From: Eutrigla gurnardus | Lineage: Eukaryota; Chordata; Actinopteri; Perciformes; Triglidae | Length of the DNA: 64,000 nt | Reading direction: 5' to 3' | Assembly: GCA_963514095.1 (NCBI GenBank) | Contig: OY741285.1 | Span: 11,037,116-11,101,115 of the forward strand | Shown: positions 37,045 to 49,000 of the stretch, piece by piece | How the letters are laid out: each line of letters opens with the position of its first letter | How positions within the stretch are numbered: the stretch's first letter is position 1 | Translations under genes and position numbers: made by a program | The notes under the pieces: generated by a model | The model's input: only the letters and a program-made list of their open reading frames with translations | What the model was told of the DNA's origin: nothing | Databases searched by the model: none

Positions 37045-40000
37045 CATAATATGGACATTTGGTGGCATGCGGAAGTATCACAGCAGATGGTCAGATTGTG
37101 AGCACATTTTCCATGTCCATGGGGCATTATTAGACTAAAATAGACTGAACAGTCCTCAGCAGGTCAGCTCAGCAGGAGGAGAAATCAGGTATCACACGGC
37201 TGGTTAGTTCCTGCAGGAGATTCCTTAATGCATTTGCTTCAGTCATTTTGCCAAGTGGGAGCAGAAGGAAACGTCCTCGAGTCTTTATTGACTTTCACAC
37301 ACTTGTGGGAGCTCTATTTGTTCAGCACTCGTCATGGGAGAGTGTCAGCACCCTTCTTTTAGAACAGACGTTGGCTCCAAGTGGTGCTCTGAAAACACTT
37401 AATGTGTAAAATAAGTATGACAATCAACACAAAGGATTGTGGCGGCCAAAATAAATCACAAGACTGCTTCATCACAGTATTGAAGCACATAACTGCAGGG
37501 CACAAAAGAGGTCTACACACTGCTATGCTCCAAATAAATAGTTTATTTCTTTTTTCAAGGCAATGTTTTGCTAAGATCTTCCTCAGGCAAAATCCAGAAG
37601 GACACAGAGACACATAGTGGTCAGTTGATAACAAGAAATGAAAGAAGATAAAATAAATGGCCATTATAAATTGTGCAGTCTTATCTTGGAAAATAGATTA
37701 GGGTTTAAGATGAACTGCCAGATTCTCAAAAGACCTTTATGTGAAACAGCTCTGGTGGACATTCCTGCAGTCTCTCCCTCCCTCAAAAATTGGGATATAT
37801 GTGACGTTGTGTTGTTTGATAAAACGACACATTTTAGATGGCCTTTTATTTATTTATGATCAGCCCTTGATAATCGTGATAATGCCACACCTGTCAGGTG
37901 GATGGATTATCTTGGCATAGAAGTGCTCACTTGTGACCAGAATTTGAGAGTAATTAACCCTTTATGTGCATAGAAAACCATCTTGGATCTTTTAATTCAA
38001 CTTGTGAAAAATGGGAACAAAAACAGTGTTGCTCACTCTCATGTGAGTTTACCAAGATTATGAAGCAGGCTGCTTTAACATGTGCAGCATGGAATTGTAG
38101 ATCAAACTGAAGGTGAACTGTGTCTGTCTTACTTCCTGTCCAGACAGTGGCGTCAGCAGCTGGTGGCATTAATGGTAGCAGGAGCCTCATCTGCATTTGG
38201 GAGATCCAAAGTGGAAATTGTCTTAATACTATCTCCTACCACAAGGGGGGAGTGCAGAGTCTCGTTTTCTCCAGGGATGATCGCTTCTTTCTCTCTGTTG
38301 GTCAGTAAAATTTGAATCGGATTGCATCCATCATTCCTATGTTTTAAACTGAATGTTTTGCGGTACTTAACATAATTGGCCATTTTCTGCATTTTAATCT
38401 ACTGCTACTGGCCACTGGTTTATGCCCCATAGGAGACTTCTCTGACCCCGAGGTGGCTCTGTGGAGCAGTACGACCTTTCAGCTACTGTCCAGTGTGAGT
38501 GTGTCGGGACCGATCCATGACGCAGCCTTCAGCCCCTCTGTAGCCAGCCAGCTGGCCTGTGTGGGCAGCCAAGGGGCTTACTTCTGCCTCATGGACACGC
38601 ATGGCTTGGATGTAGACCTCAAGGTAAATTACCACAGAAAAAACACTTAATTTAGGAAGGAATGTGTGCGTAGATGGCAGAACCCTCTCAAATGATCTCG
38701 TCCCCTGAACCACTCTGTTGGCTTAAACGTGTGATGTCTGCAGTCCTCTTAAGTACATTTGGTAATACATGTTGATGTATGTTAACCACTCCTTCACACT
38801 AGGTCCATAGAGTGAAAGCAGCAGCGGAGGTGGGTGATGTGGAGCTGACGGCTCTGTGCTACCACACGGACTGCTTTCTGTTTACGGCCACCAATCGAGG
38901 ACATGTTTGCGCCTGGGACATAAACGCACAGCGCTGCTTCATGACCTGGGAAGCTGATGAGGGAGAGATTGGTACAAATGGATCCTCTGTATATTCTTAC
39001 CATCAAATTTGGATAATGATATATTTTAGCTCAATACATTTTTTTTTACAGAAAATAAAACACAACAGCATTATTTTGTTTTAGTTACTTGTATTAAAGA
39101 GATGCTTTTCCTGGGTTTCTACAGTTTGTGATAGGATTGGTATGGTTTCTTGCTTTAGGAGTGCTGCTGAGTCGAGGGAACCGTCTGTTGACAGGCAGCA
39201 ACACCCGCTGGTTGCGACTGTGGGAGGTAGAACCCGTACAGGGTGTGAAGCCTCAGGAAAAGGTCGGCAATAGGAAAGACAGGTCTGTAGCTCAATATGA
39301 TTATGATTATTATGATTCTTCCTGTCTTATTTAGGCAATAGTCTTTTCTTTAATTATATTTTGTAATGAAGACGCATGTGTTTTTTGGTGCTTTGAGCAC
39401 CATAAGCCGAGTGCCACATAGGCCCATTAAATTAAGAGAGAAGGCAGACATCTCTGCAACTAGGCAACTCACACCTAAACAATCTAGACTGATAAATAGC
39501 ACTTTAGGTCAGATAAAAAAAATAAAAAACATTTTTTTTATTTTTGGGACAGAACTGTCCTTTTTAAAAGGCAGTTTACTTAAAGGAAAACACCACCGCA
39601 TTTCCATACTGAACTATGTTCTGCTCTGATGTTAGACGAGGTGATACATACCTCCCTCTCCTCTGTGCGTGCACTCAATGGCTCTTGCGCGCACTCCGCG
39701 CAGCGCTAATTTGCTAGCATGTAGCTTGTCCTTAGGATCCAAAGGGGGGTGAAGTTAGAAGCGACCAAGCACTTCCACGTTGTCCCTATTTAAATACGGT
39801 TACGTGAGTAGTTACACGACCCAAGTTTGGTTACACAAAATGAAACATGGCAATTTTTCTAAGCGGATAACAAGGATAACTAGATAGTATGGCGGAATAA
39901 CAACTGGAAGCACTTCGACGTCGGCGCAGTAATATCATCACTCAAAACATGACGGGACTATATACTGTACCTTCTGCTTGTTTTCACAACCCTGTACGAT

Positions 40001-43000
40001 CCACGTTATAACCATGATGTTTGATTGTTCACAAACTATCTTACTACAACCTGATGCTTCCTCAACTGTGCACAAACTACTACAGCTGGTGCAGGCGACG
40101 GCGTGCAGGTCACGTAGGTTCTATTGACGGAAGTAAGAGGGGGAGCAAGAGGGGGAGCGGAGTGATGATATTACTGCGCCGACGTCGAAGTGCTTCCAGT
40201 TGTTATTCCGCCATACTATATAGTTATCCTTGTTATCCGCTTAGAAAAATTAGCATGTTTCATTTTGTGTAACCAAACTTGGGTCGTGTAACTACTCACG
40301 TAACCGTATTTAAATCTGGACAACGTGGAAGTGCTTGGTCGCTTCTAACTTCACCCCCCTTTGGATCCTAAGGAATATACTGGGACAAGCTCGATGCTAG
40401 CAAATTAGCGCAAGAGCCATTGAGTGCACGCACAGAGGAGAGGGAGGTATGTATCACCTCGTCTAACATCAGAGCAGAACATAGTTCAGTATGGAAATGC
40501 GGTGGTGTTTTCCTTTAATGTGTTGATTGTCAGTGGCTCGCTTACTCATAAAGCATGTTGATACAAATCATGGTTTAATGCAGTTATACCAACTTTTCCT
40601 TTCTGCTAGGTCTAACTCGTAGATGATGAATCCATCATCTAACAAATTGCACAAAAAGTGTCAAATGAATGGATTTTTTGTTAACGTGCGTTTAATAATG
40701 GGATAATAGTTTTTGGTGTGTCCTTCAGTGGGGCGATGGTGATGTTGGAGCAGGAGATAATGCTGGATGGGACAACGGTCAGTGCAGCGTTTGATAACAC
40801 AATGGACATGGGCATCGTTGGCACCACAGCGGGAACCCTCTGGTACATCAACTGGTCAGACAACAGCAGCATCCGGCTCGTCAGTGGGCACAAGACCAAG
40901 GTACCAGTGTGACGTTTGGGAAATGAACAATAATCACAGGCACAGCCGTGTGTCAGCAGCAGGGACGAGGATTTATAGCTTATAACAGGGAGACGAGTGT
41001 TTTGTTGAGCATAGTCATAATGGGATGATGGCCAGACTGACAGGCTATAGCTTTAATAATAAAATATGTGCTATTAACAGATGTACTATCACCACCAATC
41101 AGTTTATGTGGAAAAACGGATCTGTTTCCGAGTGCTGCTCCACTAAATCTTGTTTGCCAAGCCCACTCTGACTGAAATGTGAACTGTATATTTTTTATTT
41201 ATTTTTATTTTAAAACCAGTGCTGACTGAAGTGATTCCCTGAATTCACCTCTTGTGCCATCACCAGGCTGATTTATGGGTTTTACTAAAATATATTGAGA
41301 GTCATTGGATGGATCATGATGACATTTACTACAGATATCTTTGGTGCCCAGACAATCTTATTGATTTGAGTAGATGACAAAATGCTAGGAAAAAGAAATG
41401 TGCCACCAGCACAATTTAATTACAATTTTGCTGTTTTGAGTTTCCAGTTATTTTACATTAGGGGGGTTTCAAGCCTGGGAGGGAATGAAAACATTTCATT
41501 ATGGAGATGCTTTAATTCAGTGTTTTTGCTGCTATTTTGACTGTTTAACCATTTCACCAGTTTAATATCATCAATTGTTCTGTGGTCCTTCATTTTATGA
41601 CGTTATGTGAAATTCTGTGTAAGGGGATTGCTATTAAAGAAAAGAAATCTGATTTATTTCTTTATTAAGTTTGTATTAATTTCCCTGGCAAAGCTTTGGT
41701 GTTATTCAACTGTTATTCAATTCTGTTGTTGCTTTATTTAAATAGCAATGATTGCAGATTGGGGCAAAAGGTAAAGCTTTACAGAAAGAGGCATAATTCT
41801 GAATGCAGGAATAGTGCTGTCCTGCTGATAATATTAACGTGGCGATCCATGATTGACATTCATTCTCCGTGTGTACTCCTCTGTGCTGTCCAGGTAAACG
41901 ATGTAGTGTTCAGCTCCGACGAGAGCCATTTTGCCACCTGCAGCGAGGACGGTAGCGTGAGGGTGTGGTCAGCCACCAGCAACGAACTGGTGGTGCAGTT
42001 CCAGGTGCTCAATCAGGTGAGGGAATACATGGGAGAAATATTCTACACCAAGGCTCTTACATGAAGGCTGAGACGTAGTCTCTGACCCCATGGGAGCTAT
42101 GATACATCCACAATGAAGGGCGCTAGAAATAAAGGGATGGTGTACACTCGCATGCTTTATTTATTCCACTAATTAGTGGTCTCTCTGTTTCTACACCATA
42201 GCAAATTAAAATGTTGTGGTGAAACGAGCCTGTTCATGACTTTTAATTTGATCATGACAGCATATGCCTTGTTAGAATAACCCCCTCCTTGTTTTTCCTC
42301 TGTGGGTCAGGCCTGTGGCTGCGTATGCTGGAGCCCTTCTTCCAGTAAGGAGGGCGCATGTGTGGCTGCAGGATACAGTGATGGCACCCTGAGGATCTTC
42401 CGGCTTTCTTCTTCAGAAATGGAGATGAAGCTGCATCCCCATCAAGTGGCTGTCACTGCCATCCAGTACTCTGCTTACGGTGAGAGAGGATAGTCAAAAA
42501 GCTGCATCTTCTGTATTTACGATAGAACAGGAGTTACTTTATAATTAAATGTTGTAACTGTATTTTTTCCTCACTTGTCTTCCTTGTCTCTTTATCTCCT
42601 TCTTTTAAGGATTGTTTCACACCTTTTAACAACCTTACGGGTTGTAAGTTTTATGTTGTATTGAAGCTGCTGAGTTTCATCCAGTTTGGCTATGTTAACT
42701 CTTTATGGCCCCCACAGGTCATGTGATCCTTTCAGCGGGGAAGAATGGTCTGGTAGCTGTCAGCAGCCCGGTGAATGGAGCTACTATGCGTGTCATCAGG
42801 GACCACAAAGGAGCGGCGATTACGACCATACAGTGTGTGAAGGAACAGGTCAGCTCACTGAATCAGATCAAGGAGTGAAGCTTTACCAGAGCTTACCATG
42901 GCAGCACAATAGAAACAGTGGGAGGAATTACAATAGCCCAGTACTCACCTAGAATGATTGTCCATGAAGAACCAAAATATAGCACCTCTGTCTGAAGCTT

Positions 43001-44409
43001 AGCACGTGGAAAGACCCAATGCTACAAATGTAACTCTTACATAACGTACCTTATTGATGTAATGATTATATGGTATAAAACCAATCCATTAATCAGTAAT
43101 ACAAAATAGCAACACTGACATTTATTTATATGTATTACTTTATTTAAACATATGTGTATTTTTGTTACAAATACTAAAAAATCTCAAAAAGCAACATGGA
43201 ATCTATTTTAAATCTGTTGTTTCTTTTGACATTTTCCGACATTTTTTTTTTCCATCAGTATCTGAAGGTGTTTTATCTTTGAATCCTTAGTGCAAGAATC
43301 TCGGACTGGAAGGAAACGAGATGTGGTTGGCTGCCAGTGCAGACAGACGAGTCAGTATATGGGCTGCCGATTGGTTGAAGGACAAATGTGATCTGCTTGA
43401 CTGGCTGACGTTTCCTGCTCCGGCCTGTTTTGGGGTACCTTCTGTATTTTAAGTAGTAGTTTATGGTAATAATGAGAGAAAAATCACTCCGAATGTTGAG
43501 TGCTGCTCTTGATCTCTTTAACAGATTCTTTTTTGTCGTTATTATAATAAAGATATAAGGCTGATATTTAACCTTTAAGCTTTATAAGACTCAGGATGTT
43601 CTTTGTTAAATCAAATGTTTATTATAATTTCACAGGATTGAATTGAACATTATAATTTATGGTCTATGCTCAGGAAAAAACTTTAGCCCATTTAATTCTC
43701 AATTTTTTAATTTTTCAGCATTTTGCATATTGTTGCAGCATGTTTTGGAAATGAAATATAAAGTTCAGTCCATGTTAGACCTTTGCACATCTAATAATGA
43801 TATATTTATAATATAATATTAATAATTATATTTTATAGGATGACAGCCCACCTCCCAGTCTGGCTGCGTTCTGCCCTGCAGACCCCAGCATGGTGGTCTA
43901 CACTGGCTATGGAGTACAGAAGGAGCTGTCCTTCTACAGCCTGCCTAAAAAACAGGTACAGCAGCTCCCCTCCTTCACCCCTCTACCACAACGCCTTGAT
44001 TTATACTGTACCCATGCAGGGCAAATGTGTGTGTAATCTCATACAATATTTTGCTTGACTGCAGATAATAAAGAAGATTGCCCTGACCGATTGGGCTGGA
44101 TGCTTAAGTCTATCTTGTAAGAGTCAACTCATCGCTGTGGGGTCAAAAGGTAAACTCTGATCTTGTTCTTGGATCTTCATACGGTTCCAGTGAATAAGTC
44201 AGATTTCAGAAGTGTAATTCATTTCACACTTTTTGTATAATCTCTCATCAGAGCGGGTGTTGAAGTTGATCAAGTCGACCAGCGGCAGGTTCCAGGACTT
44301 CCTGCAGCACAGTGACTCACTGCACACATGTCACTTCTCTCCGTCTGGGAACCTTCTGTTCACTGTAGCTTATAATGAAATCCTGCTGTGGGAGGTGCAG
44401 GGCCTCTGA
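23527..44409 (+). CDS. wdr90: WDR90 (POC16), WD repeat domain 90 (43 coding exons, 1837 aa)
   Basis: This is a centriole inner-scaffold/ciliary protein. Exons: 23527-23539, 23689-23780, 24129-24305, 24680-24818, 24954-25124, 25327-25453, 25872-25939, 26289-26401, 26485-26700, 26891-26953, 27063-27131, 27231-27341, 28332-28477, 28620-28677, 29112-29230, 29691-29852, 29977-30107, 30201-30317, 30844-31079, 31629-31765, 32190-32320, 32450-32574, 32812-32973, 33168-33296, 33587-33720, 33810-33850, 33954-34079, 34764-34916, 35037-35119, 35202-35304, 35838-35959, 38144-38300, 38433-38623, 38803-38971, 39159-39282, 40729-40900, 41894-42016, 42311-42479, 42718-42848, 43291-43434, 43839-43955, 44065-44149, 44252-44409. 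Every junction keeps phase. The N-terminus (WQHPYVNIFKHVRLEEWKRS, then SLGLTGRYFYLLFRPTPGKY) is the CFAP20-like domain, followed by a low-complexity linker and many WD40 repeats. The last residues, ILLWEVQGL, match human WDR90 (about 1748 aa). Exons 9-10 and 26-29, in the linkers, are the least conserved. The exon 35 donor (GTCTGT) is weak but is the one that fits phase. Confidence 0.94.
23689..25124 (+). other. wdr90: wdr90 exons 2-5: CFAP20-like (DUF667) domain
   Basis: These exons encode about residues 5-197. They include the recognisable segments SLGLTGRYFYLLFRP, VRISFSNMFKEFKSTATWLQ, RWTCLMLDLQSTLSDYLNRC and SIKLCANMAVKNMFTSD. This is the CFAP20-type fold that in WDR90/POC16 binds microtubules and places the protein on the inner wall of the centriole. 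Confidence 0.85.
27342..28331 (+). other. wdr90 intron 12, no recognisable element
   Basis: This 990-bp intron has no exon that fits phase between exon 12 (ending GHTDK) and exon 13 (starting VSALAF). The part at 27550-28200 has unusually even base composition for this locus and could be an old mobile-element remnant. I cannot name it. Confidence 0.4.
30179..30196. repeat. (TC)n microsatellite forming a splice-acceptor tract
   Basis: A run of TC units directly precedes the CCCAG acceptor of wdr90 exon 18 at 30200, so it doubles as the polypyrimidine tract. Confidence 0.9.
34505..34700. repeat. Fish short interspersed repeat in wdr90 intron 27
   Basis: The segment runs from a CACTGATGGCAGAGTAGCTG stretch through TCTTGCCCAAGGACACTTCA to a CTCTACCTCTGAGCC end. 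I recognise this as a repeat commonly dispersed in teleost genomes. It interrupts the 684-bp intron between exons 27 and 28 and accounts for much of a spurious 291-codon frame there. Confidence 0.65.
35395..35690. repeat. Fish interspersed repeat in wdr90 intron 30
   Basis: It contains CAGTCTATCACAGGGCC, CATTCACACTCACATTTACA, CATGTCTTTGGACTGTGGGA and GAGAACATGCAAACTCCACA, a series highly repeated in teleost genomes and associated with retroelement sequences. The boundaries are approximate. It lies between exons 30 and 31. Confidence 0.75.
36997..37041. repeat. (AT)n microsatellite in wdr90 intron 31
   Basis: About 45 bases of AT repeat lie inside the longest wdr90 intron (35960-38143). I see no exon or nameable element in the rest of that 2.2-kb intron. 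Confidence 0.96.
39584..40514. mobile_element. 931-bp foldback (long terminal inverted repeat) non-autonomous DNA transposon
   Basis: The left arm 39584-39943 and right arm 40160-40514 are near-perfect reverse complements of about 355-360 bp, separated by a 216-bp spacer. The termini read AGGAAAACACCACCGC and its complement. Both ends abut TTAA (39580-39583 and 40515-40518), consistent with a 4-bp TTAA target duplication as made by piggyBac-type transposases. The arms differ by a few small indels and substitutions, for example a short GC-rich insertion near 39689-39702. There is no transposase frame, so the element is non-autonomous. It sits in the 1446-bp intron between wdr90 exons 35 and 36. 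Confidence 0.9.
41295..41395. repeat. Degenerate fish repeat with TTGGATGGAT core
   Basis: The stretch around CATTGGATGGATCATGATGA followed by ATCTTTGGTGCCCAGAC resembles a common teleost dispersed repeat. A second copy with the same core lies at about 51955-52115. It is in wdr90 intron 36. Confidence 0.5.
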
Positions 44410-46098
44410 GCGTCTTACAGCTGTTTTGAAACTCAAACCTTGTAGGTTTATGCGTGCCTATTTTATAGTGTTACTTTAAGTAATTTTATTGTTTCATATG
44501 TATTTTTTTGTATCGAATATTTATAGGGAAAGGGTCATACTTTGTGGGGAATACACATTGGAGTATTTTTCCATGTGTATGATTTTAAAATGCATTTTTG
44601 TGGGAGGGGTTATTTTTACATGTCCAGTCGTTGAAACTGATGTTTGACTATTTATTTAAGGTTTTCTTACAGCGAGTTAGAATGTTTATGAATGCTGTCA
44701 TGTATACTGTTTTTCTTCTGGATGAGAAGGGGTTTAAATAAAAAGCAGCATGTACAAAAACGATCTGTAATGTAAGAAGACTCAAGTCATTCTAGGACGG
44801 TACACACACAAACAAAAGGAGAAACTGCTACACCAAAAGACATTTGTATTTTCTCTTATCTTTCCATCAGGTGCACTGTATGTTTTGCATGAATTGTTTC
44901 CATTTTTTAAGAGACACAAAAGTTCCTTTCAGGCACAATGACTTGATTTCAGGTTTTCCACTTTGAATGACAGGCGCCGTAATTACCGGTACTGGGTCAC
45001 TATCCTGTCAAGGGGTTTTGTCAGTTTGCCTCTTTACTATTCAGAAAGGTTGTATGCATACTATAGATATCACCTTCCTTTGTGCTCTGTTCTTTTAGGA
45101 AATGTGCAGCCGAAGGAGATTGAGAGCATTTAATACAAAACCAGCTGGAAGTAGAAAATTCCCACCCAGGCATTTTAAATCGTGGTAAAGAGAGTGCAGT
45201 TATTGAAAATTCCAGACAAGCTTGTAAACAAACTCTGGGACTATGATGAGCAACAGCTGTCAATGTTGAGCTCAAATTATCTACTCCTCCTCCTGATTTT
45301 CATAAGCTGTGTTTTTTTTAGTAGAAGTGGAGGTTTGGATGAGGGAAAATTGAGACCTGGGTATTGATATCACCCCAGAAATTCCAGACAATCATTTCCC
45401 AAATGATGAAACGCCACCGCCAGCAGCTTTGCTGCTGTAAACCTTTTGAAATATTGTAACTATGCTATTACTATATTTATTACTTATTGATTCAGATTTC
45501 ATAATCTGAAAAGCTTGTTGAGTAGACCCTCCCTAAAAGACTTGAACAGAGTACCATTGTTTTGATTAATAAAGAGTATATTACATGTACATTATAATGT
45601 ACATAATTTTACTCATAATAATCACCTCACAATCGTTGAGGATATTGACATTGGCTTGACAAGATACTGAAAATAAGACGGCCATCAATCTCATGTCTTT
45701 TAAAAGTGCTGAAATTTTAATATAGATATAATGAAACTCATACAATTATCCAGTTAAATGGGTTGTATTAAAATGATGCTCATTATTTTGGTTAGATAGT
45801 GTTAGAGTTAATGATTAACCAATGATTTTGTTGTCAGTAGTTTGGGGCAGAGGTTGAGAGCTCATAAGTACGTCTACTGAAGAGCTGCATTCATGAGCAG
45901 GGAGTTCGTTCCACCAGCAGAGGGCGTATTTTCACGGTGTCCTCTGTGAACCGGAATAATATTGTTTCACCTTGGGTGCATAACGCTGTGGAGAGAGCCA
46001 CACGTTTGGTTTTAGCTTGAAATTTGACATTCAAATGAAAGATAAATGTCAGTGTAGTACTGCAGCGCGTCTGACTGCTCGTCAAACAGTGAGGAATC
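44410..46098. other. wdr90 3' UTR and rhot2 upstream region
   Basis: The wdr90 3' UTR runs to a probable AATAAA at 44737-44742. The remaining 1.35 kb has no recognised exon and contains AT-rich DNA. The rhot2 promoter is expected just before 46099. The sequence there is only moderately CpG-rich and I see no TATA box. Confidence 0.55.
44737..44742 (+). promoter_or_regulatory. Probable wdr90 polyadenylation signal
   Basis: AATAAA lies 328 bp after the wdr90 stop codon, in a TTTAAATAAAAAG context. Confidence 0.65.
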
Positions 46099-49000
46099 AT
46101 GAAACAAGACGTCAGGATACTCCTATTGGGGGAGCGTAAGTCGTTCGCACTGACAGCCGACCGAGGGCTAAAAGACTAGCAAACATTAGCTGTTGTAGCT
46201 AATTTACGAACTTTTAGCTGAACTTACCTCGGTTACTCCTGGTGTCACGGTCCCGATAATTGTGCTAAAAGGACATTTATGTATGCATTATTGTGGTTTA
46301 TCATATAAATGTTTAACTTTTCAAGCTTTCCGAACGTTAATTTCCGCTATGCTAAATTAGCATTAACTTTGCTCCTAAGTTGGGAACGCTTAATGCTAGC
46401 TAGCTAGGTAGGTTGACTTTAACTAGTTAACGCTAACTTAGCTGCCATACAGACGTAAGTAACGTTATACGTATTTTGTTCATCGGCTGGCTCAAAGCCT
46501 CGTTACACAATTAATACATGTGTTTAATCATCAGGTATTATAAATGTTCTCTGATATAGGTTGACATGTTAACATGAACGGCTAATTAGCTGCAGTTAGA
46601 CGTTAGATGTATTAACTAACGCTAACGGTAGAACAGTTAGCCCCATTGGCGTCAGTTACCTTATCCTAACTAAAACTGTGACCATGTTTTATTGAAAGTG
46701 ACACTTTTTCTATTAGCTTAACTGTATATATGGGGGGTAACGGTTAGGTATGACAGGGCACTTTATGTAAAAGATAAGAGAGTAGTCGATTAACTTGCTA
46801 GTACGTGTGCTTTTATAGTGTGCTATCACGTCATAACACAAGTAACATTGGATCCTTTCCCTGGCTGCTCCTCTCATCCTCCATGTTATCTCCTCCAACA
46901 GCCAAGGTGGGGAAGACATCACTCATCATGTCTTTAGTTGGAGAAGAATTCCCAGAAGATGTAAGTGTCAGTACAAGTACTCTACATTACAACAGTGTTT
47001 TTACTTAAAGGTACCTTTTGCTGAACAATGCTAGGTCCCTGAAAGCTGGGGGAATTTTAAGTAGCAGACCACATGCCTTATTATAGTCTATGTATGTTAA
47101 CCACCGTTTGCTAATTACTGTATTGCCACAGTCTGTAACATTAGTCAGTACTCCGCATACTGTTTTGTGTTAGCGCAGTAAAGAAAAGTTGCTGATGTTC
47201 ACTGAAGGTAAGCTAATAAACATGTAATTTCCCTTTGCTTATTTTGCACAACTGTTTTACTGTTTTTGCAACAAAAAAAAACAAAAAACAACCTTATTAC
47301 AGAATGTGTTTGGCAACTATAGTATAACTTTTGTTTTAAGTTAAATTTGTTTCATACTGTCATTGCAGTTAGGCTGATCTGCAGATTTATTCCTCAGTAT
47401 GTTAAAAAATTCAATTCAATGTAGGTTTTTGCCACACGTTTGTTACTTTTGCAGCATGTTTTGGGCTTTGTTTGAAATAATGAAAATAACCTGCTCTTCT
47501 ATGTGGCCAGTATTGTGGTTTTTAGCATCTTTATTTTCAGTACACTTGCTATTAGTAAGTACAATTAGTAAGATTGTAGGTACACAGTAATTTGATGCTA
47601 GTCAAATTGCCTTGGAGAAATATTTTATTTCTCATATATTATATTATGACCAATATATTTTACACTTCTGTTGACACACTGTTGCCTAGTATTTAAGCTT
47701 ATGGCTTGAACAGTGTCCATGCTCAATGCAAAATAGAAAATGTTTTTTGTTATTGGAGGATGTAGCCTGATTAAGTGATGGTTGACAGTTTATCTGTGAT
47801 CTGCAATCTCTGAAAGGTTCCCCCCAGGGCTGAGGAGATCACCATCCCTGCTGACGTGACACCAGAGAAGGTGCCCACACACATAGTGGACTACTCAGGT
47901 AACAGCACCTGCTAACACGTACCACCACCATTAATCAGTCCTCTGACTGACTGGTCTCTATGCTTGGTGTGCACTGAGATGTACACGAGCTGTAAAATAA
48001 TGTAGTGTGTCTATGTGTGCAGTTTGTTGAAGCATGATGGTCTGAATATCAGGACTTTGAGATCTGTTTGTGTTTGCCGTTAACAGAAAAAGAGCAGAGT
48101 GATGAAGTCCTTAGAAATGAGATCGTCAAGGTAAGAAGACCATGCAACACTCATGAACATACTGAACATCATCTGTTTCAACAGTTGAAATTAAAACCAG
48201 ATCCACTGAAGGACTGAATTGGGCGGGAGCATTGTTGAGCAATGCTGTGCCACTCATTTAAGAATAACAACTTGGAGACATATAAATGAATATAATTGTT
48301 TCTAAAGTGTGTTGCAATTTCTTAAGACTGAAATCATACTTCGAGGAGGCCTAGCATTTACGCCAGCAGGCAATAGCTAGCAGCCTTAACATCATCTATA
48401 TCTTTTTCATAGTTGTTTCTCTAGCGCCAATTATTTTTTATTTATTTTTTTATTAACATTTGCGCTTGTAGCAGGTATCTGGAAGTCTCAATCATTATTC
48501 CATTCTCATTTCCTTTTATCTTGTCCGTTTTTTTGTGCAGTATCATGAAATTCAGTGTTATTTAATCTGTAGGATTTTAAATAAAAGGTTTACAAGGTTG
48601 ATTGGTTTCTGTTTTTGCCTCAAGATCCCTCAAAGCTGTTCTTTCTCCAACCCACACAGGCTAATGTGGTGTGTGTAGTGTATGATGTCACCAACGAGGA
48701 CACAATAGACAAGGTAATAACATGCTACTTGGTTTGCATTGTCTCATACTGTACAATCATTCCACATACTATATATTACATTTACATTAAAAGCACAAAC
48801 TGCACTTGTTTCCTCCTCTTGTTCTACAGATCAAAACTAAATGGATACCTTTAGTTAACGGAGACGCAGAGAAAGGGAACAAGTATGTATGTATGCTGTT
48901 GATGGGTGTGTGTTACTCGGGCTCTTCTGTATCGGTGAACTTTGCACTACTGTTTGTATGTATTGTTGGCAAACTTGGTAATCCAGGAATTTGTAGCTGA

